NCBI RefSeq assembly: GCF_037080055.1
Contig: NZ_JBAOJI010000003.1
Coordinates: forward strand, 331,608-395,607
Reading direction: 5' to 3'
Origin: Halovenus sp037080055
GTDB taxonomy: Archaea > Halobacteriota > Halobacteria > Halobacteriales > Haloarculaceae
Length of the DNA: 64,000 nt
Shown: in pieces, positions 33,739-43,087 of the stretch
Position numbering within the stretch: position 1 is the first letter of the stretch
Layout: every line of letters begins with the position of its first letter
Position numbers and translations under genes: made by a program
The notes under the pieces: generated by a model
Databases searched by the model: none
Seen by the model: the letters and a program-made list of their open reading frames with translations, nothing else
Told to the model about the DNA's origin: nothing

Positions 33739-34488
33739 TCACTCGATATCCAGCAGGTCGACCGTTCGCTCACCTGCGCGGACGGTTATCGTCTCCCCCG
33801 CATCGAGTTCGTACGGTTCGTCGTCGTCGTCGCGGGTCAATACGGCTCCCGAGGAGCGTTTCGTCGTCAGCACTTCGAGTTCGACGACTGCATCCTCCGT
33901 ACAGCAGATCATCTCTGGAGTCTCCTGTGGCGTGTGGATGTTGTTGAACGCGATTCCGAATCCTTCGGGGAACGTCTGGCCGGTAATCGCCCTGAAATAG
34001 CCCGTCGAACCGAACGGCGTCGCGACGAGGACGCCATCACCGATCAGTTCGGGAAACGCCCAACTGGTCCCTCTGTCCTCGATGCGGGTCGCAAACGTCG
34101 TCGCCAGCACGGGCGATTGATGATGTAGACTGATCTCGTTGAGTGCGCGGAATCCGCCGCGGAGTTCTTCGCCCCCATTAAACGCCGTCAGCGTCTGAAA
34201 ACTCGTCGAGACGACCTCGCCGTCGCCGTCTTCGAGGCTAGTCAGCTTCTCGATCAGCACCTCGACATCGAAGGCGGCCCTGAGACCTTTCGACGTGCCG
34301 GCCCGAACCGGGAGAATTGTCGGATCCGAATACATCCGTGCCGCGTACAGAATCGTCCCATCGCCGCCGATTGTGATGATCGTCGCGGACGGGTCGTACT
34401 CCTCAAGAACATCGAACCCGTCGGCTCGCAGACGGTCGCGCCAGCGTTGTTCCCGCTCGGGTTCGTTTGCAATCGGAAAGTACTGCAC
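33739..34488 (-). CDS. NAD kinase-like protein
   Basis: Diacylglycerol/NAD kinase-fold enzyme, 249 residues. Contains the hallmark GGDGT at 41-45, the N117-E118 motif in ALNEISLHH that binds the substrate ribose, and GDGVLVATPFGSTGY. It would phosphorylate NAD to NADP with ATP, polyphosphate or another phosphate donor. The N-terminal domain is shorter than in other archaeal NAD kinases, so this may be a paralogue. Convergent stops three bases apart with the preceding gene. Confidence 0.85.
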   Translation of the reverse strand: MQYFPIANEPEREQRWRDRLRADGFDVLEEYDPSATIITIGGDGTILYAARMYSDPTILPVRAGTSKGLRAAFDVEVLIEKLTSLEDGDGEVVSTSFQTLTAFNGGEELRGGFRALNEISLHHQSPVLATTFATRIEDRGTSWAFPELIGDGVLVATPFGSTGYFRAITGQTFPEGFGIAFNNIHTPQETPEMICCTEDAVVELEVLTTKRSSGAVLTRDDDDEPYELDAGETITVRAGERTVDLLDIE

Positions 34489-34543
34489 GTATTAAATGGC
34501 GATGACGGCCGCGCTCAAGTGTGCTTCGCTGCCACTCCCGAAT

Positions 34544-35740
34544 TCAGTAGAAGGTGTCTCCGGTCTTGGCCTTCTCGACCAGCAGGTCACAGGGCAGCGT
34601 CTCGGCGAGTTTGTTCGTGTCTTCGTGTCGGCTCGCCACCTCGGTCAGCTTCTGGAGGATCGTGTCTGCGCCGACCTCGTCGGCTTTCTCGAGTGGCCCT
34701 TGCGGCCAGTTGCCGCCCAGTTTCGCGCCCGTGTCGATGTCTTCTGGCGTCGCCACGTCGTTTTGGACCATCTTCGCAGCCTCGTTGACGATGGGCGCCC
34801 AGACCAGCAGCGTATCGAAGCCCTGTCCGGCGTCGACCGGAATGTCCGGTTCGTTGTCGTCGCTGTAGTCGTAGTAGCCGGCGTCGGCCTTCTGGCCGTA
34901 TCGGCCCTTGTCGTAGAGTTGGTGGACAATCGGACAGACCTCCGTGTCGTAGGACATTGGTCGGTCGTCTTCGAGGTGGTCCTGTTCGCCCTCAACCCGG
35001 AGTTGAATGCCTCCCGTGTAGTCTGCGAGTTCGAAGGGCCCCATCGGGAACCCTTCCTTGTACTTCATCGCCGAATCGATTTCCTTCATCGAGTGCTCGC
35101 CGCGGTAGATCATCCACGCCGGCCCTTCGCCGTAGGGTCTCATTAGTCGGTTGACGATAAAGGAGGGGATATCCATCTTGCAGCGGATTGGCGTCTTGCC
35201 GAAAGATTCGACCAGCGCCTCGGCCGTGTCGCCGACTTCCTCGGGCGCGTATTCGGTCATGATGACCTCGACGAGATCCATCAACATCGGCGGGTTGAAC
35301 CAGTGAGTGCCGACGACCTGCTCCGGTCGGTCGGTGACTTCCGCCAGTCGGGTGATGTTCAGTCCGGAGGTGTTCGTCGAGAGAATCGCTTCCTCCGGCG
35401 CAACCTTGTCCAGCGTCTCGAAGATATCCTCTTTGACGCCTTGCTGTTCGACGGCCGCCTCGGTGACGAACTCAGAATCGCCGACGGCGGACTCCTGATC
35501 TGTCGTGAACGTGATCCGGTCCATCGCAGCATCTGTCTCCTCTTCGGTCGCCGCGTCGTTGTCGACGGCTTTGCCGTAGGACCACTCGATGTTATCTTCG
35601 GCCTCTTCGAGTTGGGACTCGTCGATATCTTGCAGGTACACGTCGTATCCGGCGAGTGCTGCGACCGCGCCGATTCCCCGACCCATCTGTCCAGCGCCGA
35701 TGACCGTGATCGTCTCGATGTCGTCGATGTCGACTACCAT
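34544..35740 (-). CDS. hbd: 3-hydroxyacyl-CoA dehydrogenase
   Basis: NAD-dependent oxidation of 3-hydroxyacyl-CoA to 3-oxoacyl-CoA, in beta-oxidation or polyhydroxyalkanoate turnover. Rossmann GAGQMG at 15-20, NTSGL near 123, catalytic His146 in GTHWFNPP, and the C-terminal HCDH domain. 398 residues against ~285 for bacterial Hbd: there is a second C-terminal HCDH segment from about 290 (NEAAKMVQNDVATPEDID), as is usual for haloarchaeal copies. Alone on its strand between unrelated genes. Confidence 0.92.
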   Translation of the reverse strand: MVVDIDDIETITVIGAGQMGRGIGAVAALAGYDVYLQDIDESQLEEAEDNIEWSYGKAVDNDAATEEETDAAMDRITFTTDQESAVGDSEFVTEAAVEQQGVKEDIFETLDKVAPEEAILSTNTSGLNITRLAEVTDRPEQVVGTHWFNPPMLMDLVEVIMTEYAPEEVGDTAEALVESFGKTPIRCKMDIPSFIVNRLMRPYGEGPAWMIYRGEHSMKEIDSAMKYKEGFPMGPFELADYTGGIQLRVEGEQDHLEDDRPMSYDTEVCPIVHQLYDKGRYGQKADAGYYDYSDDNEPDIPVDAGQGFDTLLVWAPIVNEAAKMVQNDVATPEDIDTGAKLGGNWPQGPLEKADEVGADTILQKLTEVASRHEDTNKLAETLPCDLLVEKAKTGDTFY

Positions 35741-35800
35741 ACGCCCCGTTTCGCTCCGGGCCGGGTTAAAAGTGAAGACGTCTATCCGCCGGATTATCTC

Positions 35801-36838
35801 TCAGGCGTTCTCCCGGACTTCCTCGGGAACCTCTACTTCGACCGGTTCCCCGTAGGAGGTGATCTCTTCAGTGATCGTCATATCGAGCGTCGAGAACTGC
35901 TCGAAGTTCTCCAGTTGTAGGTCGAGACTGGTGCTGGCTGGGCGGTATAGCTCTGAGTCCACCCGATACTCTATCGTAAGACCCGTGATCGATTCGGCCG
36001 AAATATCTTCTTCATCGCTGGTCGCCGCCCAGAACTCGGTCGCTTCTCCAGACGTCTGTGGATCGATGGTGAACACGTATTCGCCGTCCGTTTGTTCGAC
36101 GGTCAGGTACTGCCGAGCCACCTCGTCCGAGAATTCGGAGTCGTTCTCGAACTCGTCGCTCGGTCCCCGTTCGTACTCTACTGTCCCGTCGTCTTGATCC
36201 TCGATCTTTGCGTATCTCGTCCCGTCGACGATCCACTCTTCGGTCGTTTCCTCGTTGGTCTGCCCGAGCACTTCGGTCGTACCCTCTGTAACCGTGTACT
36301 TTGTCTCTTCTTCGTAGTTCGTCCGGATCGTTGCTGATTCCTCGATGGTGACATCGTACTCGCTCCCATCTTGGACGAATACACCGCTTCCGTTCGTTAG
36401 TTCTTCCGAGACTCTCGTTCCCTGATCGAAGTCGGCTTCCAGGAACAGGTCAGTCGGCGATTCGTACACCGTGAGTGTCTGTTGGTCGTCACCGACCGAG
36501 AGGTCGTATTCACCGGTCTCGTCGAAGGCGTGCGTCAGTGTGACTGTCTCTGTCGCATCCTGGGCGACTGTCACCGACTCGGAGGTGACTGTCTCCCCGT
36601 CGGCCTGTAGTTTCGCTTCGTGTGTTCCCTCTTCGCTTCCGGTGTTCTCGACTGTCACTTCGACAGCGACTTCCTCTCCCGTGATGCCGGCCCAACTGAA
36701 CTGCACATCCTGGCTGAATTCAGCGTCTGCGGCGTCTGTCTCACCGGTGTCGTCGCCAGACCCGCCATCATCGAGCGCCGCACATCCAGATAGCGCGACC
36801 ATCGCTACAAGCACAATCGCTAAATATCGTCCTCTCAT
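35801..36838 (-). CDS. Secreted lipoprotein with CARDB-like and DUF6612-like domains
   Basis: 345 residues. N-terminal lipobox LSGC at about residue 19 after a hydrophobic helix; this looks like a Sec rather than Tat signal because no twin Arg precedes it. Residues ~45-125 repeat the VEVTVENTGSEEGTHEAKL pattern of CARDB/Ig-like adhesion domains; the rest is a beta-rich domain similar to archaeal LolA-like (DUF6612) regions. It is strongly acidic. Function unknown; likely surface anchored. Confidence 0.7.
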   Translation of the reverse strand: MRGRYLAIVLVAMVALSGCAALDDGGSGDDTGETDAADAEFSQDVQFSWAGITGEEVAVEVTVENTGSEEGTHEAKLQADGETVTSESVTVAQDATETVTLTHAFDETGEYDLSVGDDQQTLTVYESPTDLFLEADFDQGTRVSEELTNGSGVFVQDGSEYDVTIEESATIRTNYEEETKYTVTEGTTEVLGQTNEETTEEWIVDGTRYAKIEDQDDGTVEYERGPSDEFENDSEFSDEVARQYLTVEQTDGEYVFTIDPQTSGEATEFWAATSDEEDISAESITGLTIEYRVDSELYRPASTSLDLQLENFEQFSTLDMTITEEITSYGEPVEVEVPEEVRENA

Positions 36839-36961
36839 CGGCGCGGAGTTGTATCAAAGGGGACATTAAACTGTTCATCTTATACCTGTCACTGATCACT
36901 CACCCCGGAGGACTGCAAGCACCGGCACAACGTATATCGATCCCACGCTGTTAGCGCTGCC

Positions 36962-37525
36962 ATGTTCGGTCGCTGGCTCTCGCTGCTCGCCCTCGGATGC
37001 GGTGCAACGCTCGGGTTCGTCGTTTCCTACGCGGTCCCGACGCGGTACAACCGTGGTCCAGAGGCGCGATGGTGGGAACGACTCCGCCGGATCAGTTCCC
37101 GACTGTTCGGCCTCATCGACGAAGATGGCGGCCCCCGACCGATCACGGACGGCGAGTACGCCGGGAGACTGGACTGTGACCTCGGCACCGCCGAGTCGCT
37201 GCTCTACGAGGAGGGATACATCCGCAACCCGATGTCTCGACTCAAAATACGTGACAGCAAGCCCGAGGATGGGTCGTGGGTCTATCGTGAGTCCCCGCTC
37301 GCGACTCGACAGTTGCACCTCATGCTCTTCGAGAACGACGACGGAACGACCGACGTGTACGCCCACGAGGAGCTTTCGAGCGTCCATCCGCTCTGTGGCC
37401 CCGCGCATTTCCGTGGGGACGGCCAGTCCGTCCGAGCGGGCGTGAAACGCGCCCGCGAGTGGTTCTCGTTGGATGCCAGCGGAGTCACTACGACACCGCC
37501 CGAGGGTTCGTGGGACGAGAACTAG
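36962..37525 (+). CDS. Uncharacterised protein with N-terminal membrane anchor
   Basis: 187 residues. A membrane helix at ~3-26 (RWLSLLALGCGATLGFVVSYAV) is followed by a soluble domain with segments DGEYAGRLDCDLGTAESLLYEEGYIRNPMSRLK, cited in part only, and DDGTTDVYAHEELSSVHPL. Not recognised. Overlaps the convergent oxidoreductase by four bases. The body looks like a small all-alpha/beta domain rather than a transporter. Confidence 0.58.
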   Translation: MFGRWLSLLALGCGATLGFVVSYAVPTRYNRGPEARWWERLRRISSRLFGLIDEDGGPRPITDGEYAGRLDCDLGTAESLLYEEGYIRNPMSRLKIRDSKPEDGSWVYRESPLATRQLHLMLFENDDGTTDVYAHEELSSVHPLCGPAHFRGDGQSVRAGVKRAREWFSLDASGVTTTPPEGSWDEN

Positions 37526-38613
37526 GCCCGATCGAACCGGCCGCGGCGGTACTGCGGCGGCCACTCGATTTCCTCGCCGAGTTCGTGGGCGGCCTGTAGC
37601 GGCCAGTACGGGTTGCGGAGCATCTCTCGGCCCAGTGCGACCAGATCGGCCCGTTCGTTCCGAATCAGCGCGTCGGCGTGTTCCGGTTCGGTGATCCCGC
37701 CGACAGTCGCGACGGCGATATCCGTCTTCGCTCGGATTTCGTCGGCGTAGGGCACCTGATAGCCGGGGCCAGTGCTCGGAATCTGCTGGTCCGGGTGGAT
37801 CCCGCCGCCGGAGACGTCGATCAGATCTGCACCGATTTCATCCAGCAAGTCGGCGAGTTCGACAGATTGCTCGATGTCCCACGACTGGCGGTCGGGCAGC
37901 CAATCGCTGGCGGAGATGCGGACGAACACCGGCTGATCGTCGGGCCACACCGACCGAACCCGCTCGGTCACTTCTCGAACGATCCGGGTCCGGTTCTCGA
38001 AACTCCCGCCGTACTCGTCCTCGCGGTCGTTTGTCACCGGCGAGAGGAACTCGTGGAGCAGATAGCCGTGTGCGGCGTGGACCTCGGCAACCTCGAAACC
38101 AGCGTCGAGTGCGCGCTCGGCAGCCGCACCGAACTGCTCGACGACGCTGTCGATGTCGGATTTGTCCATTCGACGCGTCGGGACGGTCCCCTCCTCGTGA
38201 GGGTATGGCTTTGCGGAGGGAGCGATTACTTCCCACCCACCGTCGTCAGGGTGGATCGGGCCGCCACCCTCCCATGGGCGGGCAGTCGAGGCTTTCCGGC
38301 CGGCGTGGGCGAGTTGGATGCCCGGCATCGCACCCTGAGAACGCATGAAGTCGGTGATCGGCGCAAGCTTTTCCGCGTGGTCGTCGGACCAGATGCCGTG
38401 ACAGTTGGGGGTGATCCGGCCGTCGGGTTCGACCGCAGTGGCTTCCATCATCACCATCCCCGCGCCGCCGACGGACCGGGTGCCGAGGTGGACCCGGTGC
38501 CACTCGTTGGCCAGTCCATCCTCTGCTGAGTACTGACACATCGGCGAGAGCATCACCCGGTTTCTAAACTCGGTGCCACGCAGCGAAAACGAACTAAACA
38601 GCGAATCGGTCAC
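37522..38613 (-). CDS. Old Yellow Enzyme family NADH:flavin oxidoreductase (YqjM-like)
   Basis: FMN-dependent ene-reductase that reduces activated C=C bonds with NAD(P)H. The GTG at 38613 gives a YqjM-like N-terminus and puts the redox-sensing Cys at residue 26 (SPMCQYSA), exactly its place in Bacillus YqjM; the upstream part of the frame is not family-like. Active-site pair His179/His182 in VHAAHGYLLHEFLSP. TIM barrel with final phosphate-binding GREMLRNPYWPL. 363 residues, normal. Confidence 0.9.
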   Translation of the reverse strand: MTDSLFSSFSLRGTEFRNRVMLSPMCQYSAEDGLANEWHRVHLGTRSVGGAGMVMMEATAVEPDGRITPNCHGIWSDDHAEKLAPITDFMRSQGAMPGIQLAHAGRKASTARPWEGGGPIHPDDGGWEVIAPSAKPYPHEEGTVPTRRMDKSDIDSVVEQFGAAAERALDAGFEVAEVHAAHGYLLHEFLSPVTNDREDEYGGSFENRTRIVREVTERVRSVWPDDQPVFVRISASDWLPDRQSWDIEQSVELADLLDEIGADLIDVSGGGIHPDQQIPSTGPGYQVPYADEIRAKTDIAVATVGGITEPEHADALIRNERADLVALGREMLRNPYWPLQAAHELGEEIEWPPQYRRGRFDRA

Positions 38614-38787
38614 ACGCTCACTAGTCGTTCTAGCCGATAAGGATTGTTGGTCTGGGAGTCCGTCGATCACCGGTAGCAGGCCTCATACTGGCGTTTATTC
38701 GCTGACAGGTGCGGTCTTCGTCCGTGCTGTGCAATCCGCGAACACTGCCGGTGTGGGTTTTTCTGTCCGGCTGTCGTTCGTACTGGT

Positions 38788-39102
38788 ATGAGCGATCAGA
38801 ATCCAGACCTCGTGCTGTACGAACTGCAGAGTTGTCCGTACTGTGCGAAGGTCCGCAAGGCTCTCTCGGATCTCGATTTGCAGTACGAATCGCGGTCGGT
38901 TCCGAGTGCTCGAAGTCAGCGCTCGGACGTACAGGAGGTGAGTGGTCAGTCCGGCGTGCCGGTGCTCGTCGACCGAACCAACGGCATCGAAGGGATGCCC
39001 GAGAGCGACGATATCGTCGCGTATCTCTACGCGGAGTACGGCGACGGCCAGTCGCCGCCCCCGTCGGGACTGATCGGCCGGATTCTCTCCGCCCTCTTCT
39101 GA
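38788..39102 (+). CDS. Glutaredoxin-like thioredoxin-fold protein
   Basis: 104 residues with a dithiol motif CPYC at 16-19 after LVLYELQS and cis-Pro region SGVPVLVD near residue 56. It would reduce disulfides with a low-molecular-weight thiol; haloarchaea use gamma-glutamylcysteine rather than glutathione, so the partner thiol is inferred. Its tail (SPPPSGLIGRILSALF) is an amphipathic helix. Monocistronic, ahead of the CDF gene. Confidence 0.85.
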   Translation: MSDQNPDLVLYELQSCPYCAKVRKALSDLDLQYESRSVPSARSQRSDVQEVSGQSGVPVLVDRTNGIEGMPESDDIVAYLYAEYGDGQSPPPSGLIGRILSALF

Positions 39103-39154
39103 ACTTGAACGCCCCAATCTCGGGTTTCGATCGGTCTAATGACAAGGTTGAAGG

Positions 39155-39169
39155 TTAGATTCAATCTAA
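39155..39169. promoter_or_regulatory. Palindromic operator immediately before the cation-exporter gene
   Basis: TTAGATT-C-AATCTAA: perfect 7-base arms around one base, ending 7 bases before the ATG at 39177. The position, across the probable transcript start, fits a repressor site. Symmetry and AT-rich composition recall DtxR/MntR-type metalloregulator operators. Confidence 0.55.
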
Positions 39170-39176
39170 ACCCTCT

Positions 39177-40172
39177 ATGAACGAGGCGGCCAGCAGACGG
39201 CGATTCGCCCGCGCGGCGTGGGTGAACGTTCTCGGGAACACCGCCAAGATCATCGCCGAGGGCGCAGTCGGACTGCTGTTCGGCAGTGTTGCCCTGCTCG
39301 CCGACGCCGCTCACTCTGTCGCCGATCTGGTCGCCAGTTTCGTCGTCCTGCTGTGGGGCGGAAGTCGCTTCGACGCCGCCGACAGCGACCACCCCCACGG
39401 CCACGCTCGCATCGAACCGCTCACCGCACTCTTTGTCGGCGCGGTGATCGTTCTGCTCGGTGGCAATTTACTCTACGAGTCGGTGCTCGGATTGATTGAG
39501 GGCGCGCCCATCGAGTTCAGCCTGCTCATGGTCGCTGCACTGGTCTTTGCGATGGCTGATATGTACCTGGTCTACTGGTACACTGCGCGAATGAACGTCG
39601 GCCTCGATTCGACGGCACTCGACGCGCTCGCGCTGGACTGTCTCAACGACCTCTACACCTCCGTCGCCGCGCTGGTCGGCATCGTCGGCATCGCGCTGGG
39701 CTATCCGATTCTCGATTCGGTCGCCGGAGCCGTGGTCAGTCTGCTCGTGATCTATCAGGGAGTCTCTATCGCCCGAGAAAACCTGACCTACCTGTCGGGC
39801 AAGGCAGCCCCGAAAGACCGCAAGGACGACGTGCAGTCGACGCTGCTCGATCACGACGAAGTCCACGGCGTCCACGACCTGGCTGTCTTCTGGGACGGCT
39901 CTGTGCTGGAAGTCGAGGCACATGTCGAAGTCGACGGCAACCTCACACTCCGGCAGGCTCACGACCTCGAAACGGAACTAGTCACGAGTGTACAGGATCT
40001 CGAAGACGTTCGAGATGTCCACATCCACCTCGATCCCTCGGGTGTGGGCGAGTGGAAAGACACCCAGGAGTCACTCACAGAGCCAGTCATCACCGAGACG
40101 ACGGCCGGCGAATTCGAGATCGGCAGCCGTCCACCGGGACCGGCACAGTCGAGAGACGACCGCGATTCCTGA
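39177..40172 (+). CDS. Cation diffusion facilitator (metal exporter)
   Basis: Proton-coupled divalent metal exporter, 331 residues, six helices to ~215 and a C-terminal ferredoxin-like metal domain (VHGVHDLAVFWDGSVLEVE, then VRDVHIHLDPSG). Metal-site residues: TM2 has H46-x3-D50 (with D43 just before), TM5 has D154-x3-D158 in LDCLNDLY. YiiP-type Zn/Fe transporters have His at the first TM5 position, so the substrate may be Mn or Fe. The loop DHPHGHARIEPL is the family fingerprint. Tail of ~45 residues is acidic and His-poor. Probably controlled by the operator just upstream. Confidence 0.9.
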   Translation: MNEAASRRRFARAAWVNVLGNTAKIIAEGAVGLLFGSVALLADAAHSVADLVASFVVLLWGGSRFDAADSDHPHGHARIEPLTALFVGAVIVLLGGNLLYESVLGLIEGAPIEFSLLMVAALVFAMADMYLVYWYTARMNVGLDSTALDALALDCLNDLYTSVAALVGIVGIALGYPILDSVAGAVVSLLVIYQGVSIARENLTYLSGKAAPKDRKDDVQSTLLDHDEVHGVHDLAVFWDGSVLEVEAHVEVDGNLTLRQAHDLETELVTSVQDLEDVRDVHIHLDPSGVGEWKDTQESLTEPVITETTAGEFEIGSRPPGPAQSRDDRDS

Positions 40173-40179
40173 CGCCTGG

Positions 40180-40563
40180 TCAGTGTTCGACGAATTCGAT
40201 CAGGACGCCGCCGGTCGATCCGGGATGGAGAAAGGCCACATCGTGGCCCCACGCACCGGCCCGGGGCTGTTCGTCGATCAGATCGATATCGAGTTCGCGA
40301 GCCGTCTCCAGACTCGCCTCGATATCATCCGTCTCGATGGCGAGGTGGTGAATCCCGGGCCCATTCCGGTCGAGATAGGACGCAATCGCGCCGTCTTCGA
40401 GCGGTTCGATCACCTCGAAATAGCAGTTCCCGAGGTCGAGGAAGTGGATCTCCATGCCGTCGAACGTCTCCTCGTGAGCGACCGAGCAATCGAACAGTGC
40501 TGTGTACCGTTCGACCATCGATTCAGCATTGTCGGTGGCGATGCCGGCGTGATCGACTCTCAC
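40180..40563 (-). CDS. mce: Methylmalonyl-CoA epimerase
   Basis: Converts (S)- to (R)-methylmalonyl-CoA, the substrate of the mutase. 127 residues, vicinal-oxygen-chelate fold; metal ligands include His4 (MRVDHAGIATDN) and the later GIHHLAIETDD and VLIEFVEH segments. Start overlaps the mutase stop (ATGA on the minus strand), so the two are coupled. Part of propionyl-CoA to succinyl-CoA conversion. Confidence 0.94.
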   Translation of the reverse strand: MRVDHAGIATDNAESMVERYTALFDCSVAHEETFDGMEIHFLDLGNCYFEVIEPLEDGAIASYLDRNGPGIHHLAIETDDIEASLETARELDIDLIDEQPRAGAWGHDVAFLHPGSTGGVLIEFVEH

Positions 40564-42242
40564 ATCGCCCCACCCTGTTTGTACTCGCCGAAGACGTTGC
40601 GCATCGCATCACAGATCTCGCCGGTCGTCGCGTAGGCTTTCACTGCGTCGATGATGTACGGCATGAGGTTTTCGTCGTTACGGGCGGCCTCTTCGAGGTC
40701 CGCCAGTCGCTCGTCGACGAGTCCGTCGTCACGTTCCTCACGGAGACTCTCGAGGTCGTCTTTCTGTCGCTCTTGCTGTTCTTTCGAGACCTCCTCGATA
40801 TCCACTTCCTCCTCTTCGTCGACGGTAAACTCGTTGACGCCGACGATGATCCGGTCGCCGTCTTCGATCTCCTGCTGACGCTCGAAGGCGGTATCTTGGA
40901 TCTGTCGCTGCACCCAGCCGTTGTCGATTGCCTTCGTCATTCCGCCGCGGTCGTCGATTTCGCCGATGATCTCGAACGCCTCGGCTTCGAGTTCGTCGGT
41001 CAGCGACTCGACGTAGTAGCTTCCCGCGAGTGGGTCGATGGTGTCTGCCGCGCCGGATTCGTGGGCGAGAATCTGCTGGGTCCGGAGTGCGGTCCGCACG
41101 GACTGCTCGGTCGGCAGCGAGAGCGCCTCGTCTTTGCCGTTGGTGTGGAGACTCTGCGTGCCGCCGAGGACGGCCGCCAGCGCCTGGTAGGCGACCCGGA
41201 CGACGTTGTTCTCGACCTGCTGGGCGGTCAGCGTCGACCCAGCGGTCTGAGTGTGGAATTTCAGCTGTTTCGAAGCCGGATCTTCCGAATCGAATCGCTC
41301 GTCCATGATCCGGGCCCACATCCGGCGGGCGGCCCGGAACTTCGCCGCTTCCTCGAGGATGTTGTTGTGTGCCGCGAAGAAGAAGGAAAGTTGCGGGGCG
41401 AACTCGTCGACATCCAGTCCGGCGTCGAGCGCGGCCTGGACGTAGTCGATACCGTCGGCGAGGGTAAAGGCCAGTTCCTGGGCGGCGGTCGCACCGGCTT
41501 CGCGGATATGATAGCCCGAAATCGAGATGGTGTTGAAATTCGGCGTCTCCTCGGCACAGAACTCGAAGATATCAGTGATGATTCGCATCGACGGCTCGGG
41601 CGGGTAGATGTAGGTGTTCCGGGCGATATACTCCTTGAGAACGTCGTTTTGAATCGTCCCCCGAAGCTCCGACCGGTCGACGCCCTGCTGGTCGCCGACG
41701 GCGATGTACATGGCAAGCAGGACCGAGGCGGGTGCGTTGATCGTCATGCTGGTCGAGACTTCGTCCAGCGGGATCCCCTCGAACACACGCTCCATATCTC
41801 GGAGTGAGTCGATTGCGACGCCGGATTTGCCTACCTCCCCGGCAGCCATCGCGTCGTCGGAGTCGTAGCCCATCTGCGTCGGCAGATCGAAGGCCATCGA
41901 GAGGCCGGTCTGGCCCTCGTCGAGCAGGTAGTTGAACCGCTCGTTCGTCTCGGCGGCCGTTCCCATTCCCGCATACTGGCGCATCGTCCAGAGCCGACCC
42001 CGGTGTCCAGTCGGATAGACGCCGCGAGTGTACGGCTCTTCGCCTGGGAAGCCGAGGTCTTCGGTGTAATCGAGGTCCTCGACATCGTTTGGCGTGTAGA
42101 GTCGTTTGACCGGTCGGCCGCCCGTGTCGGTCTCGAACTCCTCTTTTCGTTCCCCGAACCGTTCGAGTGTCGGATCGAGTTCGTCGGCCTCCCACTCCGA
42201 TTTGGCCGACCGGATCTCTTCGAGTTCCTCGGGATCGAACAT
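40560..42242 (-). CDS. mcmA1: Methylmalonyl-CoA mutase, large-subunit substrate domain
   Basis: Adenosylcobalamin-dependent isomerisation of (R)-methylmalonyl-CoA to succinyl-CoA. 560 residues forming the substrate-binding TIM barrel (TGHRGRLWTMRQYAGMG, NFNTISISGYHIREAGA, QLSFFFAAHNNILEEAAKFR). The cobalamin-binding domain is not part of this protein; in haloarchaea it is a separate gene (mcmA2), which is not in the window. Followed by mce in the same operon. Confidence 0.95.
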   Translation of the reverse strand: MFDPEELEEIRSAKSEWEADELDPTLERFGERKEEFETDTGGRPVKRLYTPNDVEDLDYTEDLGFPGEEPYTRGVYPTGHRGRLWTMRQYAGMGTAAETNERFNYLLDEGQTGLSMAFDLPTQMGYDSDDAMAAGEVGKSGVAIDSLRDMERVFEGIPLDEVSTSMTINAPASVLLAMYIAVGDQQGVDRSELRGTIQNDVLKEYIARNTYIYPPEPSMRIITDIFEFCAEETPNFNTISISGYHIREAGATAAQELAFTLADGIDYVQAALDAGLDVDEFAPQLSFFFAAHNNILEEAAKFRAARRMWARIMDERFDSEDPASKQLKFHTQTAGSTLTAQQVENNVVRVAYQALAAVLGGTQSLHTNGKDEALSLPTEQSVRTALRTQQILAHESGAADTIDPLAGSYYVESLTDELEAEAFEIIGEIDDRGGMTKAIDNGWVQRQIQDTAFERQQEIEDGDRIIVGVNEFTVDEEEEVDIEEVSKEQQERQKDDLESLREERDDGLVDERLADLEEAARNDENLMPYIIDAVKAYATTGEICDAMRNVFGEYKQGGAM

Positions 42243-42376
42243 ACCTCGACTGTACAGTTCCGCGACCTTAACCCTTCATAGTAGTTGCAGTGATCCCGCA
42301 ACGGCGAAAGGATAACCAGCAGAAACCACGGAACAGATAGACGAATGATTTACGCTCGGTGATCCAGAGACCAATG

Positions 42377-43087
42377 TTAAAACAGATCACGCGCCGAGAG
42401 TCGTTTGACGAACGTTCGGATCGCATCCTGATTGTAGTATCCGACGAGCGAGAAGAAGACGACGATCGCGATGATCGTCAGGCCCGATGCAAAATCCCCG
42501 CTCGCAAGCTGACCGCCCGCGTAGACGGTCAGGAAGTACGCCGGTAACCGTCCGATAGTGATAACCACGAGAAACGTCCGGAGTGACCACGTGGTGAGCC
42601 CGCTCAGAAAACAGATGATGTCGTCCGGAAGCCCCGGAATCAACACGAACAGAAGAAGCCCGGGGATGCCGACACGCTCGACAAAGCCATCGAACCGGGT
42701 GAGCACGTCGTCGTGGAGAACGTTTTCCGCAAACGTTCGCCCGTATCGCTTTGTGAGCAAAAAGGCGATTGTGCTCCCGATGAGTACGCCAGTGAAACTG
42801 TACACTGTCCCGGCGACTGGTCCGAACAGATATCCCGCGATGAGCGCGATGACCTGTCCGGGAATCGGGGCGATGACGACCTGTGCGGCCTGGATGATAA
42901 CAAACACGATGGGCGCAAATATCCCGAACTGCCCGACCCACGTGCGGAGCAATTGGGGGTCGAATAGGAACGGTGCGTATTCTCGAATACTCAGATACAG
43001 CACACCGAAGCCGACGGCTACACACAGGAGGGCGAAAATCCCACGCCAGCGATCAGTTCGTGAAGCGAATAATCTCACACATGACAC
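42377..43087 (-). CDS. TVP38/TMEM64 family membrane protein
   Basis: 236 residues, six or so membrane segments, with the SNARE-associated/VTT-domain pattern IPGQVIALIAGYLFGPVAGT (residues ~75-95) and a later FVLIPGLPDDIICFLSGLT with the G-x-P-D motif. The VTT family is implicated in lipid scrambling; transport role in archaea is unproven. Starts just before an AT-rich intergenic stretch. Gene-poor DNA flanks it on both sides (about 130 bases each). Confidence 0.85.
   Translation of the reverse strand: MSCVRLFASRTDRWRGIFALLCVAVGFGVLYLSIREYAPFLFDPQLLRTWVGQFGIFAPIVFVIIQAAQVVIAPIPGQVIALIAGYLFGPVAGTVYSFTGVLIGSTIAFLLTKRYGRTFAENVLHDDVLTRFDGFVERVGIPGLLLFVLIPGLPDDIICFLSGLTTWSLRTFLVVITIGRLPAYFLTVYAGGQLASGDFASGLTIIAIVVFFSLVGYYNQDAIRTFVKRLSARDLF

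Noticed and set aside
40497..41807. 436-residue plus-strand frame opposite methylmalonyl-CoA mutase
   Set aside because: Mutase motifs are unambiguous on the minus strand; the opposite frame is low-complexity Val/Leu/Arg/Asp.
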